From contig JAUYVH010000015.1 in the NCBI GenBank assembly GCA_030715135.1, forward strand, positions 1 to 64,000: DNA of 64,000 bases, in the 5' to 3' direction. Below, one piece after another: positions 7,793-17,271 of this stretch. Source of the DNA: Keguizhuia sedimenti. Lineage in GTDB: Bacteria; Pseudomonadota; Gammaproteobacteria; Burkholderiales; Burkholderiaceae_D. Position 1 is the first letter of the stretch; every line of letters begins with the position of its first letter. The notes below the pieces were generated by a model. The model saw only the letters and a program-made list of their open reading frames with translations, was not told the DNA's origin and did no database searches. Made by a program: the position numbers and the translations under genes.

Positions 7793-10024
7793 ATGCTTCG
7801 CACCAGTCCCCATCCTTCGCCTGCGCGAAAGGTATGTAAATTTGCTTTTGGTCTTCTGCTTGGATTGACAATCGGCGGAGCCATTGGGGGCGTTTACACG
7901 GTTCGCCAGCTATGGCTAAACCTGCCTGCGGTCGATCATCTTGCCACGTATGAGCCGGTGCTGCCGCTGCGCATTTATGACAGGGAAGGCAACATGCTGG
8001 CGGAGTATGGAGAGGAGCGGCGCGACTTTGTACCGCTGCAGCGCATTCCGCTTCCGGTGCGGCAGGCGCTACTGGCGATTGAGGACGCCCGTTATTATGA
8101 GCATGGGCCCGTTGATTATGTCGGATTGATGCGGTCCGTTGTCAGCAATATCAGAGCCGGTGGGCATGCGCAGGGCGGCAGCACGATCACCATGCAAGTT
8201 GCGCGCATGTTCTTCCTGCATCGCCAGAAGACCTATCACCGCAAAATTATGGAAATCCTTCTGGCGTACAAGCTCGAATCCACGTACAGCAAGGACAAGA
8301 TCCTTGAGCTGTACATGAACCAGGTTTATTTGGGTGAGCGCGCGGTCGTTCGCCAGCAATATATCTTGAAGCGCATGCACGAGTTGAAATTTGTCGATGA
8401 GCCAACGTATCAGAAGGCGCGCGTGGAGGAGCTGGTATTGCGACTGCAATACAAATCCATCGTGTGGGCCGCAGCCTATGCGGTTGAACAGGCCAGGCAA
8501 ATGGTGCTGGAACAATACGGCGAAGAGGCTTATACGCGTGGATTGGACGTGTTCACGACCATCAGCATGCGCGAGCAACTAGCGGCCACGAACGCTGTGC
8601 GCGCCGGCTTGCTCAAGGCACAAATGCAACGTCCCTATTCCGGTCCGGAAGGACGTGTCAAGCCGGTTTCCGATCGACACAAGCTCGCCGAGTTGCGCAT
8701 GGCCTTGAAGCACTATCCTGACAGCGGCGATTTGTATGCGGCGGTGGTGCTGGAAGTCTCAGGGTCGAAAGGCATCCTGGCGGCATTGCGCGATGGTACG
8801 CTCGTTCGCATCCCGTTAAAGAACCTGGGCCGCAGCACCATGGCTGCACTGCAGCCAGAGGCAGCCGTTCGCCGACGCATCGAAGCAGGCTCGGTGATCC
8901 GCGTTCTGCATGATGGCAGAGACTGGCGCGTACGCGAGCTGCCGCAGATGGAAGGCGCTCTCGTCTCGATGGACGTGGAAACAGGGGAAATCCTGGCGCT
9001 GGCCGGCGGCTTTGATTTTTCCCTCAACAAGTTCAACCATGCCGTGCAAGCTGTGCGGCAGCCTGGCTCGACCTTTAAGCCATTCATCTACTCCGCCGCA
9101 TTGGAAAAGGGGTATTTCCCAGGTACGCTGATCGACGATACGCAGCGCCTGGTGGCACCTGCAGCAGAGGGACGCAGGGCATGGATGCCGCGCAATTATG
9201 GCCATAACTACGAAGGCTTCATTTCCGCACGTCGGGCGCTGACCCGCTCGAAAAATGTAGTGGCAGTAAACTTGATGGAAGCCGCCGGTACCGAGTACGT
9301 GCAGCAGTTCGCTACCCGTTTTGGATTTATTGCCGAGCTTAATCCGCCTAAACTGCCGCTTGCCCTAGGAGCAGGAGCGATAACGCCACTGCAGCTTACG
9401 CAGGCTTATGCCGTATTTGCCAATGGAGGATACCTGGTGCAGCCACGCTTGATTAGCTCCGTGCGGGAGCGTGGCGCAAAAATATTGTATCAAGCAGAAC
9501 AGCGCTCGCCGCGCGAGCAGGTCATTTCGCCACGTAATGCCTACGTTATGGACAGCACCCTGCGCGACGTCGTTCAGCATGGCACGGCGCGCCGCGCTAC
9601 CTCTCTCGGGCGCAAGGATCTTGCCGGCAAAACAGGCACCTCCAATGCAGCCCGGGATGTCTGGTTTGCCGGTTACTCGTCCGGCATTTCCTCGACGGTC
9701 TGGATCGGCCATGGCCAGCCACGCAGCCTTGGATCATCGACTGGCGGTAGCCTAGCGCTGCCAGTATGGATGGAGTATATGAAAATCGCCCTGACAGAGC
9801 GACAGGAAACCATGCGCGAACTGCCAAGTGACCTCAGCATGCTCAATGATGACTACATTTATTCAGAGTATCTGGCAGGCCGGTGCGTCGATGACGAGAA
9901 TGCTTTCATTCAAAGCCCCGTTGCATGCGCTGCCGCCACAACAACGGGCCGCAACGCTGCCATAAGCGCCGCCGGCAGCAAGCATAACAATACCACGCAG
10001 CCTAAAATGCAGGCTGATTCCTAA
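7793..10024 (+). CDS. mrcA: Penicillin-binding protein 1A with internal deletion in glycosyltransferase domain
   Basis: Bifunctional class A PBP of 743 residues. One membrane anchor (residues about 14-36) precedes a GT51 domain with EDARYYEH, QGGSTITMQ, RKIMEILLAYKLE and KDKILELYMNQVYLG. The transpeptidase domain is complete: STFK with Ser426, SKN near residue 487 and KTGT at 613-616. After NQVYLGERA the protein jumps to VVRQQYILKRMHEL, whereas family members have about 45 more residues there (AYGF..AAQ.YFGK...AEAAMLAGLPKAPSAYNP). The deletion is in frame, so a protein is made, but polymerase activity is doubtful. The start could also be at 7715. Confidence 0.85.
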   Translation: MLRTSPHPSPARKVCKFAFGLLLGLTIGGAIGGVYTVRQLWLNLPAVDHLATYEPVLPLRIYDREGNMLAEYGEERRDFVPLQRIPLPVRQALLAIEDARYYEHGPVDYVGLMRSVVSNIRAGGHAQGGSTITMQVARMFFLHRQKTYHRKIMEILLAYKLESTYSKDKILELYMNQVYLGERAVVRQQYILKRMHELKFVDEPTYQKARVEELVLRLQYKSIVWAAAYAVEQARQMVLEQYGEEAYTRGLDVFTTISMREQLAATNAVRAGLLKAQMQRPYSGPEGRVKPVSDRHKLAELRMALKHYPDSGDLYAAVVLEVSGSKGILAALRDGTLVRIPLKNLGRSTMAALQPEAAVRRRIEAGSVIRVLHDGRDWRVRELPQMEGALVSMDVETGEILALAGGFDFSLNKFNHAVQAVRQPGSTFKPFIYSAALEKGYFPGTLIDDTQRLVAPAAEGRRAWMPRNYGHNYEGFISARRALTRSKNVVAVNLMEAAGTEYVQQFATRFGFIAELNPPKLPLALGAGAITPLQLTQAYAVFANGGYLVQPRLISSVRERGAKILYQAEQRSPREQVISPRNAYVMDSTLRDVVQHGTARRATSLGRKDLAGKTGTSNAARDVWFAGYSSGISSTVWIGHGQPRSLGSSTGGSLALPVWMEYMKIALTERQETMRELPSDLSMLNDDYIYSEYLAGRCVDDENAFIQSPVACAAATTTGRNAAISAAGSKHNNTTQPKMQADS

Positions 10025-10042
10025 TACTTTCCGGACAAACCA

Positions 10043-10690
10043 GTGACTTTACTCCATGCCATTTACCTGATTGCGATCTCCGCCGAGGCGGCATCCGGCG
10101 CACTCATGAGCATGCAGCGGCGCATGGACCTGTTTGGTATCGCGGTGATCGGGACCGTGGCCGGCTTGGGTGGCGGGACAGTACGCGACATACTGTTAGG
10201 GCATTATCCTCTGGGATGGATTGCCCATCCTGAATACTTACTCTTTACGGTCGGTTCGGCATTGACCGCCGCATTGCTGGCGAATCGCTTCCAGCGGTTG
10301 GAAAAGGCCTTTCTGATCCTGGATGCATTAGGCCTGGTGGCGTTTACCGTTATCGGTTGCGAAATTGCTGCTGCAGCAAACGTTCATGTGGCGATTGTAG
10401 TTCTGATGGGCATGGTGACCGGCGTCTTCGGCGGCTTGCTGCGCGATATTCTCTGCGGCCAAGTGCCGTTGGTATTAAGGCGCGACTTGTATGCGACCGT
10501 TGCCCTGATGACTGGTGTGTTGTATGTCGGCATGCTTCATTTCCATGTTAACCGTGAAATGGCTACCGCAATGGCCATTTCTGTCGGCTTCATCATTCGC
10601 TTGGTCGCAATACGTTATTCCCTTGCTTTGCCGGTCCCAGAAGTGGAGGCACATCGCTTTGAAGATGAGCGAAGCAGTGATGTTGGCTAA
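10043..10690 (+). CDS. TRIC/YicG family membrane channel or glycine transporter
   Basis: Membrane protein of 215 residues with seven hydrophobic segments and an internal duplication: each half has a short glycine-rich motif followed by Arg-Asp (GGGTVRDILLG near residue 49; GGLLRDILCG near 133). That is typical of the UPF0126/TRIC group, which includes bacterial monovalent cation channels and YicG-type glycine transporters. The start codon is GTG, 18 bases after the PBP1A stop, so the two may share a transcript. Confidence 0.83.
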   Translation: MTLLHAIYLIAISAEAASGALMSMQRRMDLFGIAVIGTVAGLGGGTVRDILLGHYPLGWIAHPEYLLFTVGSALTAALLANRFQRLEKAFLILDALGLVAFTVIGCEIAAAANVHVAIVVLMGMVTGVFGGLLRDILCGQVPLVLRRDLYATVALMTGVLYVGMLHFHVNREMATAMAISVGFIIRLVAIRYSLALPVPEVEAHRFEDERSSDVG

Positions 10691-10792
10691 GGCATTATTC
10701 AACGCGTTGAAGTAACTAATTATTGCTGGGTTGCCCCAGTAAACCGTGCCAAGAAAAATCTAGTAAGCCCCATTTTTGAAGAAAAGACGAAC

Positions 10793-10891
10793 ATGAAAAA
10801 GCGTTTTTCGGAATTGCAGAATGCCAAAATCAATAAGCTTCTCGCTGAACCAATGCTCGACATGGAAATCTTGAAGGCGATCGTGAATTGA
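10793..10891 (+). pseudogene. IS3-family OrfA C-terminal remnant
   Basis: A 32-codon frame, ending at TGA 10889-10891, matches the end of IS3-family OrfA: FSELQNAKINKLLAEPMLDM then EILKAIV, compared with the usual ENAKLKKLLAEQMLD pattern. It lies upstream of an OrfB fragment in the same orientation, so both come from one decayed element. Confidence 0.6.
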
Positions 10892-10944
10892 AGTGCGAAC
10901 TAGTGTGGCTACGCCCGTGGCGTGGCACTGAAGCCAATTTGGGG

Positions 10945-11085
10945 AAGCTCAGAATGCCTACATCGAATCCTTCAATAGCATGATTCAAGCTGAGTATCTC
11001 GATGATCTTTGGTTTCCTTCACTGGCACCGGCTCGTATAGTTATTGCGCCACGGCGGCAGGAATACACTGAGGCCCAGCCCATAG
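10945..11085 (+). pseudogene. IS3-family OrfB (integrase core) C-terminal remnant
   Basis: SQNAYIESFNSMIQAEYLDD then LWFPSLAPARIVI matches the DDE-domain end of IS3-family OrfB (QNAFIESFN..LRDE.L....F.SL..AR..I), including the catalytic Glu of IESFN. The rest of OrfB is missing. The fragment ends where the opposite strand begins to encode a short-chain dehydrogenase N-terminus, so the element appears to have truncated that gene. Confidence 0.65.
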
Positions 11086-11099
11086 CGCAACCCGCCGGT

Positions 11100-11171
11100 C
11101 GTGGCGAATGCCCACGCTATTTCTTTTCCAATGCCGGAAGCCCCGGCTGTTACCAATACCCGCTGTGCCAT
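11100..11171 (-). pseudogene. Truncated short-chain dehydrogenase (first 24 codons)
   Basis: The minus strand from the ATG at 11171 reads MAQRVLVTAGASGIGKEIAW followed by AFA, the TGxxxGIG nucleotide-binding start of an SDR protein. Homology stops at about 11100, where IS3-family OrfB remnant sequence begins. The gene was the third in a minus-strand set with the FMN reductase and the dioxygenase. Confidence 0.65.
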
Positions 11172-11214
11172 GCCTAACGCTCCTATGCATTGCTGTTCAG
11201 TTGCTATGACGCTT

Positions 11215-12087
11215 CTAAATGTTCGTGTCCTGAGGCGGCACGTCGCGCGGATTTGGTATCGGCGCGCTTGCTTTTTGCATAGTGGGCGCAGCGACGCCAG
11301 CACAACCCAGCACAAACGATGTCATGGTTAAGGAACCCATGGCACCGCCGTCAACCAGAACCTCAGGCGTTTGTTTGGCAGCCGAGGCCAGACCCGCCAA
11401 ATAAGCCAGCGGCAAGAAGTGCTCCCCGGTCGGCACAGCTCTGCGATATTCCGCGTGCTCGTGGATGTTCACCAGCTTCTCGGGATTCTTCGCCATGATT
11501 TTCTGGACTTCCGCATCGAAGTCCGTCGCCCAGTCAAACGCTTTGTCACCGAGATGCCAGTTGATAAGACGAAGGTTATGAACGACATTCCCGCTTCCCA
11601 GGATAAAAACTCCGCGCTCGCGCAAGGGTGCCAATCGTTTGCCAAGATCGAAGTGGTACTGCAACTCTTCTCCCGCGTGCAGGGACAACTGCAAGACGGG
11701 AATGTTTGCTTTCGGAAAGACATGTGCCAGCACAGACCACGTCCCATGATCCAGGCTCCAGCTATCGTAGTCTAGGGCAACGTGCTCCGGGCGCACGCTG
11801 TCTGCAATCTCCTCGGCTACATCCGGTGCCCCCTTCGCGGGGTAGTCAAAATCAAACAGGGCCTTGGGAAATCCATAGAAGTCGTGGATGACTCTGGGAT
11901 TCGGCATTGCGGTCACGGCGCTGCTGTTGATGAACCAGTGCGCTGAAATGACAAGCACGGCGCGCGGTCGCGGCAGCGCTCTTCCAAGCTCTTGCCATGC
12001 AGCGGTAAAGCGGTTGGTTTCCAATGTATTCATCGGGCTGCCATGACCGATAAAGGTCGCTGGCATGATGTTTAGCGGGTTCGTCAT
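11215..12087 (-). CDS. ygiD: Extradiol ring-cleavage dioxygenase, YgiD/DODA family
   Basis: Predicted metal-dependent 4,5-DOPA-type extradiol dioxygenase of 290 residues. Family residues are visible: GHGSPMN near residue 15, ISAHWF near 46, the SGNVVHNLR motif and TGEHFLPL, which supply the His metal ligands and catalytic His. The ATG at 12087 is chosen because GGGA lies seven bases upstream; the frame extends to a TTG at 12099. The last 25 residues (after FVLGCAG) are an unusual Pro-rich extension. It lies between an FMN reductase gene upstream and a truncated dehydrogenase downstream, suggesting a former aromatic or quinone-detoxifying operon. Confidence 0.85.
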   Translation of the reverse strand: MTNPLNIMPATFIGHGSPMNTLETNRFTAAWQELGRALPRPRAVLVISAHWFINSSAVTAMPNPRVIHDFYGFPKALFDFDYPAKGAPDVAEEIADSVRPEHVALDYDSWSLDHGTWSVLAHVFPKANIPVLQLSLHAGEELQYHFDLGKRLAPLRERGVFILGSGNVVHNLRLINWHLGDKAFDWATDFDAEVQKIMAKNPEKLVNIHEHAEYRRAVPTGEHFLPLAYLAGLASAAKQTPEVLVDGGAMGSLTMTSFVLGCAGVAAPTMQKASAPIPNPRDVPPQDTNI

Positions 12088-12211
12088 TGAATTTCCCAAA
12101 GCATATCAACCGATACAAAACAGACTTTTACCGGCCGCGCAGTGCCGGAATTTTTCGTCTGCGTCGTTTCTGCAGCTAGTCCCGCGTGTTTCATGGCTTG
12201 CGTTCGGTATC

Positions 12212-12763
12212 TCAGCCTGCGTGCGCCTTCACCCAAGCCACATACTTGTCCATCCAGCCTTGCAGAAACGCCTTGCTGTTCGGGCCGATGTTGCCGCTGC
12301 TGTCGAACAAGCCATCCTTGGCATGAATGAATGCTTCCGGCTGGCCCAGCGTCGGCATGTCCAGGTAAGCGAGCATATTGCGCAAATGCTGCTGCGCCAT
12401 GGCAGTGCCGATGGCGCCGATCGAAACGCCCAGCACCCCGGCAGGCTTGCCTGCCCATGCGCTTTGACCGTACGGCCGTGAAGCATGATCGATGGCATTC
12501 TTCAATACGCCAGGGATTGACCGGTTGTATTCGGGTGTCACGAACAATACTCCCTGCGCGGCTAGGATCTCCGCTTTCAATCGCTTTACCGCGTCTGCCG
12601 GCTGTGCATCATCGTCCTGGTTGTAAAGAGGCAAATCTCCGATTTCCAGTTGTTTGAACGAGAATTCGGCCGGTGCCAGTTTGACGATGGCATTGGCCAG
12701 CTTGCGATTGAATGAATCTTTTCGAAGGCTGCCGACTACAACAGCAATTTGATATTGGGCCAT
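12212..12763 (-). CDS. NADPH-dependent FMN reductase, ChrR/azoreductase-like
   Basis: Flavodoxin-fold quinone or chromate reductase of 183 residues. The FMN phosphate-binding loop GSLRKDSFNRKL is at residues 11-22 and the second flavin loop TPEYNRSIPGVLKNAIDHAS near residue 75. Both match the ChrR/YieF group, which reduces quinones, azo dyes or chromate with NAD(P)H. GGGAAATC stands before the ATG. It is the first gene of the minus-strand set leading into the dioxygenase; the 124-base gap between them has no recognised signal. Confidence 0.88.
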   Translation of the reverse strand: MAQYQIAVVVGSLRKDSFNRKLANAIVKLAPAEFSFKQLEIGDLPLYNQDDDAQPADAVKRLKAEILAAQGVLFVTPEYNRSIPGVLKNAIDHASRPYGQSAWAGKPAGVLGVSIGAIGTAMAQQHLRNMLAYLDMPTLGQPEAFIHAKDGLFDSSGNIGPNSKAFLQGWMDKYVAWVKAHAG

Positions 12764-13113
12764 GGGTGATTTCCCGTTTATTCGTTGTCACGTTTAAGTT
12801 CTGATGCAAAGAGGGCCGATTTGGTTCTTTTTCCGCTCCATTGCATGCTTTCCATACCGGTTTGACTGAAGTCAAAGCCTGCAGTAATGAACAAGCGGCC
12901 CGTTCGGGGCGAACTATTCTGAAGCGAGGGCGTTCTTACGCTTGCAACGGAATCCCTTTCTGGTAAGTCGAATCGTGCTTTGCTTCAAGCTTGATTCAAC
13001 TGGCTGCAAGTCATTCGATGGCACCGCAATACTCGATGTTTTTCAATGCGAGCCGTCCACAAAAAACTAAGGCCCCTTACCCAGACCAACGGGCAATAAC
13101 AAGGAGAATAAGC
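12764..13113. other. 350-base divergent intergenic region
   Basis: This lies between the FMN reductase and the sugar-dehydrogenase-like gene. I see a ribosome binding site (AAGGAG at 13101-13106) for the latter but no recognisable operator or small gene. An open frame from 12991 reads into the next gene but has no coding character. Confidence 0.5.
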
Positions 13114-14469
13114 ATGCGCACTCCAACCTTACCTGCACTTCTCATCCACGTTCCCCTGATCCTGGCGCTGGCTGCATGCGCGCAGACCGAAAATGTCCGC
13201 ACCGGCAAAGCGGCCTTTGCCGGCTGGCAGGCCGACGCGCCCGGCGTGCGCCGTCACATCAAGCCTTCGGACCTTCCGGCCCCTCCCGCAGTGACGGCAG
13301 CGGACGCTGAAAAGTCCATCGCCAATCCCGCTAAGATTGTTTCGCAACCCCAAGGCGCCGTGCCGAAAGTGCCGGAAGGATTCGCGGTGCAGGTGTTTGC
13401 CACCGGGTTCAAGAAGCCGCGGACCCTGCGCACCGCGCCGAATGGCGATATCTTCCTGTCCGAGTCCGACGCCGGCCGCGTGATCGTATTCCGCCCCGAT
13501 GCAAGCGGCGCATCCACTAAGACTAAAGTCTTCGCCGAGAACCTGGACCGGCCTTACGGCATTGCCTTCGTGCCCGCCGTCAATCCTCAGTACGTTTATG
13601 TGGCGGCGGCGAACCAGGTCGTGCGCTACCCGTATCGCAGCGGAGACCTGAAAGCGGCCGGTCCGGCCGAAGTGATCATCAACAATATTCCAACCAAGCG
13701 GCACTGGACGCGCGATCTTGCTGTTTCCCGCGACGGCCAGCGCCTGTTCGTGTCAATCGGTTCGGCATCCAATCTGGGCGTAGCGGGCATGCCCGACATG
13801 ACGCCCGAGCAAATCCGCGAGCATGAAAGGATCCACGGTCGCGGCGCCGCCTGGGGTGAAGAGGCGAACCGCGCCATGGTGCGCGTGTTCGATCCAACTG
13901 GCAAGAATGTGCGTACCTACGCCACAGGCCTGCGCAATTGTTCCGGCATGGCGATGCAGCCTGGCACCGACAATCTGTGGTGCGTGGTCAATGAGCGTGA
14001 CCATCTCGGCCCGAACCTGGTGCCCGACCAGATGGTGCGCGTGCAGGAGGGCGCATTCTATGGATGGCCCTGGTACTACGTCGGCAGCAACGAAGATCCC
14101 GCCCTGAAGGGAAAGCGTCCCGATCTGAAGGGAAATGTGCGGGTGCCCGAAGTATTGATCCAGTCGCATTCTTCTGCGCTGAGCGTGGCATTTTATGATC
14201 ACGATGCGTTCCCGGCCGAATACCGCGGCGATGCGTTTGTCGCGCTGCACGGCTCCCACAGCACACCCGACAAAACCGGGTACAAGGTGATACGTGTACG
14301 CATGAAGGATGGCAAGCCGACCGGCGAATACGAAGATTTCATGACCGGCTTTGTACTGGACAAAGACAGGGTCTGGGGCCGGCCGGCCGGCGTCACGGTC
14401 ACGCGTGACGGCGCCTTGCTGGTGAGCGACGATGCCAACGGCACGATTTTCCGGGTGGTCCGCAGGTGA
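13114..14469 (+). CDS. PQQ-dependent sugar (sorbosone) dehydrogenase-like lipoprotein
   Basis: Six-bladed beta-propeller oxidoreductase of 451 residues, related to L-sorbosone and soluble glucose dehydrogenases. The ATG at 13114 has AAGGAG upstream and a lipobox (LALAAC, Cys21), so it is membrane-anchored in the periplasm. Propeller motifs include FKKPRTLRTAPNGDIFLSES, LDRPYGIAF, RHW.RDLAVSRDGQ.LFVSIG, LRNCSGMAM and the final VWGRPAGVTVTRDGALLVSD. PQQ or haem use is inferred from the family. It is a single gene. Confidence 0.82.
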   Translation: MRTPTLPALLIHVPLILALAACAQTENVRTGKAAFAGWQADAPGVRRHIKPSDLPAPPAVTAADAEKSIANPAKIVSQPQGAVPKVPEGFAVQVFATGFKKPRTLRTAPNGDIFLSESDAGRVIVFRPDASGASTKTKVFAENLDRPYGIAFVPAVNPQYVYVAAANQVVRYPYRSGDLKAAGPAEVIINNIPTKRHWTRDLAVSRDGQRLFVSIGSASNLGVAGMPDMTPEQIREHERIHGRGAAWGEEANRAMVRVFDPTGKNVRTYATGLRNCSGMAMQPGTDNLWCVVNERDHLGPNLVPDQMVRVQEGAFYGWPWYYVGSNEDPALKGKRPDLKGNVRVPEVLIQSHSSALSVAFYDHDAFPAEYRGDAFVALHGSHSTPDKTGYKVIRVRMKDGKPTGEYEDFMTGFVLDKDRVWGRPAGVTVTRDGALLVSDDANGTIFRVVRR

Positions 14470-14745
14470 AAGAGCACTGGAGGGCTTGCTCCAAGCTATG
14501 ACGCAATTAGTCCAAATTGATCTCGTAAAACCTCAGCAATGTGGTGAGCTTAAAGTTTTACCTCGTAGCCAAGAATGAGGCAGATTGTTCACGCGACAGT
14601 CCATTAGAACGTGAATCGTGCGAATGTTATGCTTAGGTTCGTCAGCAATTCAAGTGGCTACTGAACGTGCCATACGGCTAAAAGGGTGCCCGCGAACTCA
14701 GGATAAAATTTCCTTCTGGTTCATGACTGTCCTCATTGCTAGTCG

Positions 14746-15009
14746 TCAGGAATAAAAATCACTGGTCAACGCGTCATTGCCAATCTGCACCAGTGCCTCC
14801 ACTGCTGATCGGTAGGCCCCTATCGAGACGCCATGCCGGTAGAGAACAAAGAGCGGATGCTGGACACCCTCAGGCGTGCGCGTTATTGCGAGGTGGGAAA
14901 TGTTCCATTCAGGAATGTCTTGATGCAGACAAAAGCCGAACGCTTCAATGAGATCCAGCTCATGAAGTAAATGGTATTGTTGGACACGACACATCTTTTT
15001 GAAAAGCAT
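14746..15009 (-). CDS. Possible hypothetical protein, 87 residues
   Basis: The only plausible gene in the 777-base gap 14470-15246. It reads like real protein (LLHELDLIEAFGFCLHQDIP followed by EWNISHLAITRTPEGVQHPL), but the upstream region has no convincing Shine-Dalgarno and no family is recognised. The rest of the gap shows nothing. Confidence 0.35.
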   Translation of the reverse strand: MLFKKMCRVQQYHLLHELDLIEAFGFCLHQDIPEWNISHLAITRTPEGVQHPLFVLYRHGVSIGAYRSAVEALVQIGNDALTSDFYS

Positions 15010-15246
15010 GCGTCTTTTGCCCGCGCAAATAGGCCAAGTTCACATGACTCGATTGATTTTCATGGTATTTGCCTGGCCGAGCGCGGCAGTCGGCCTATAG
15101 ACGATACCGCAGCGAAATGAATGCCGGAAATTTGCCTAGGAATAAATTCTTATTTCATCTAGGTTGTCGTTAAATTAAAATGTAGCCAATTGCTACGGTT
15201 CAAACAATAACGTTGGCATCATCACGTCAACTTCTTCCAAAATTAA

Positions 15247-16872
15247 TTGTCTTGCAAATTAGGATCTGAAACTTTCTCACGCTGCCCTCGGAAACCTGTC
15301 CTGCGTCTAGCCGACTTCATTCTTGATCAACTAGAAACAATCCTTCAAGAATGGGAAAGCTTCGCGCGCACAATCGAACCCGCGGCACTTGCCATGAGCA
15401 ACAAAGAGCTGCGCAACCATGCTGCAGCGATGCTCAAGACCATTGCAGAAGATCTTTGCACGGCGCAATCGCCCGCACAACAGATGGCCAAATCGCGCGG
15501 AGAGGGGCCTCAAACCACAGAGAATGGTGCGGGCGAAGTACATGGCTTGGCGCGCCTGGAATCGCGTTTTACGATAGAGCAACTGGTCTCTGAATATCGG
15601 GCCTTACGCGCCAGCGTGCTGCGCCTTTGGGCTGAATCCAACAAATCCGCTCGTTCAACGGATATCGAGGATATCACCCGGTTTAACGAAGCCATTGATC
15701 AGCTCCTCGCTGCGTCGGTCACCAGTTTTGCGGAGGCTGTACGACAGGCCGAAGAAGCTGAAAAACAGCACAGAGACCAGTTTCTGGCCATGCTTGCCCA
15801 TGAATTGCGCAATCCGCTTTCGCCCATCAGTGCCGCGGCCGGCTTATTGAAAATTGCCAAGGGCGACGCGGCAATCACTGACAAGGCCAGCGACATCATT
15901 GCCCGGCAGGTCGCCCATATGGCGACCCTTGTCGACGACTTGCTGGATGTGTCACGCGTCACACGCGGCTTGACTGAGCTAAGACTGGAACCACTGGATA
16001 TTCGCTTAATAATCGATGGCGCCGTAGAACAGGTCATACCCTTGGTTCAAGCGCGCCACCATCAGTTAACTGTAACAGACTTACCCCAGCCCGCGATCGT
16101 ACAAGGAGATAAGAAACGACTGGTGCAGGTCATTACGAATCTTTTGGAGAATGCTGCCAAATACACGCCGGAACACGGCTACCTTCAATTGAAAATGGAG
16201 CTATGCAACGACCAAGTAGCGATAATGGTAGAAGACAACGGTATCGGCATGGCCCCCGAGTTTGTTCCTCATGTATTTGAGTTGTTTGCGCAGGCAGAAC
16301 GAACATCTGACCGTGCCTCGGGTGGCCTGGGTTTAGGTTTGGCGCTGGTGAAAAGCCTGACAGAGCTGCATGGCGGAAAAGTGACTTGCTCAAGCGCCGG
16401 CTTGGGCAAAGGCAGCCGCTTTACCGTGTGCTTGCCGCGGCAATATGGCAGTGAAGACCGAGTCGAGCGGCGCAGAATGCCGCGCTCCCAAATTTCGCCC
16501 GGAAAATCGCTGAAAATCATGGTGGTGGACGACAATGTCGATGCCGCGCAGTCGCTGGGCCTGCTGTTGAAAGCAGCAGGACATGAGGTCATCACGGAGC
16601 ATGAAGCCAAAGTCGCCCTCGAAGTGGCGCGAGCGAAGCTACCCGATGTTTGCCTGTTGGATATTGGCTTACCCGAAATCGATGGCAACGAACTAGCACG
16701 CCGGTTACGCGCCCGTCCTGAAACAGCCGGGATACTGCTTGTTGCGCTGACCGGGTATGGCCAGCGTCATGACCGCGAAGAAGCGATTGCCGCGGGATTC
16801 GACGAGCATATGACCAAGCCGGTCGATACGGCAAAACTTCAGGCAGTGCTGGCTAGATTTGGTTCGCCGTAG
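15247..16872 (+). CDS. Hybrid sensor histidine kinase with C-terminal receiver
   Basis: Two-component kinase of 541 residues. Residues 18-170 form a helical RsbRD-like N-terminal sensory region. The HisKA domain has His185 in LAMLAHELRNPLSP. The HATPase domain has the N box (NLLENAAKYTPEHG), G1 (EDNGIGMAP) and G2 (GGLGLGLALVK). A receiver domain (about 420-541) has Asp472 in LLDIGLP and Lys in MTKPVD. No membrane segment is seen, so it is cytosolic. The only in-frame start before the conserved part is TTG 15247, directly after a stop codon. Confidence 0.85.
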   Translation: MSCKLGSETFSRCPRKPVLRLADFILDQLETILQEWESFARTIEPAALAMSNKELRNHAAAMLKTIAEDLCTAQSPAQQMAKSRGEGPQTTENGAGEVHGLARLESRFTIEQLVSEYRALRASVLRLWAESNKSARSTDIEDITRFNEAIDQLLAASVTSFAEAVRQAEEAEKQHRDQFLAMLAHELRNPLSPISAAAGLLKIAKGDAAITDKASDIIARQVAHMATLVDDLLDVSRVTRGLTELRLEPLDIRLIIDGAVEQVIPLVQARHHQLTVTDLPQPAIVQGDKKRLVQVITNLLENAAKYTPEHGYLQLKMELCNDQVAIMVEDNGIGMAPEFVPHVFELFAQAERTSDRASGGLGLGLALVKSLTELHGGKVTCSSAGLGKGSRFTVCLPRQYGSEDRVERRRMPRSQISPGKSLKIMVVDDNVDAAQSLGLLLKAAGHEVITEHEAKVALEVARAKLPDVCLLDIGLPEIDGNELARRLRARPETAGILLVALTGYGQRHDREEAIAAGFDEHMTKPVDTAKLQAVLARFGSP

Positions 16873-16934
16873 CGAAAACTTCGTGCTAAGTCTCTAAAGA
16901 GTGTCAGAATATTATTTCACACAAGGAGAGACCA

Positions 16935-17195
16935 ATGGACGTCATGGCATATGCGCACTGGCTAGAAGCCACGCTGGGGAAAGTGAAAGTTGAAATGGGC
17001 AACAACGAGCATGGAGGCAATGGACGCGCATCACCTGAACTGGAAGAAGAGTGTGGATTTGAAGAGCCCAAGACATTAAATGAACTACATGCCTATTTGG
17101 TAGCCGAAATTGATAAACTTGTTGCAGCTGCGGACTCTCTGTCCGAAGTGCGCCAATCGCTGAATCGAATGAAGCGCCCATCTTCATCGCCTTGA
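16935..17195 (+). CDS. Hypothetical acidic protein, 86 residues
   Basis: The ATG at 16935 follows a strong AAGGAGAG ribosome binding site. The C-terminal half is helical and rich in Glu/Leu (KTLNELHAYLVAEIDKLVAA). It lies 62 bases after the hybrid kinase on the same strand and may be co-transcribed. Family not recognised. Confidence 0.65.
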   Translation: MDVMAYAHWLEATLGKVKVEMGNNEHGGNGRASPELEEECGFEEPKTLNELHAYLVAEIDKLVAAADSLSEVRQSLNRMKRPSSSP

Positions 17196-17271
17196 GAGCC
17201 GTTCCTTTCGTAATTATGTAGCTGCGGTCTGTTCCTTTTATTTTCAAAGTGTCTACAGAATTAGGTACGAT

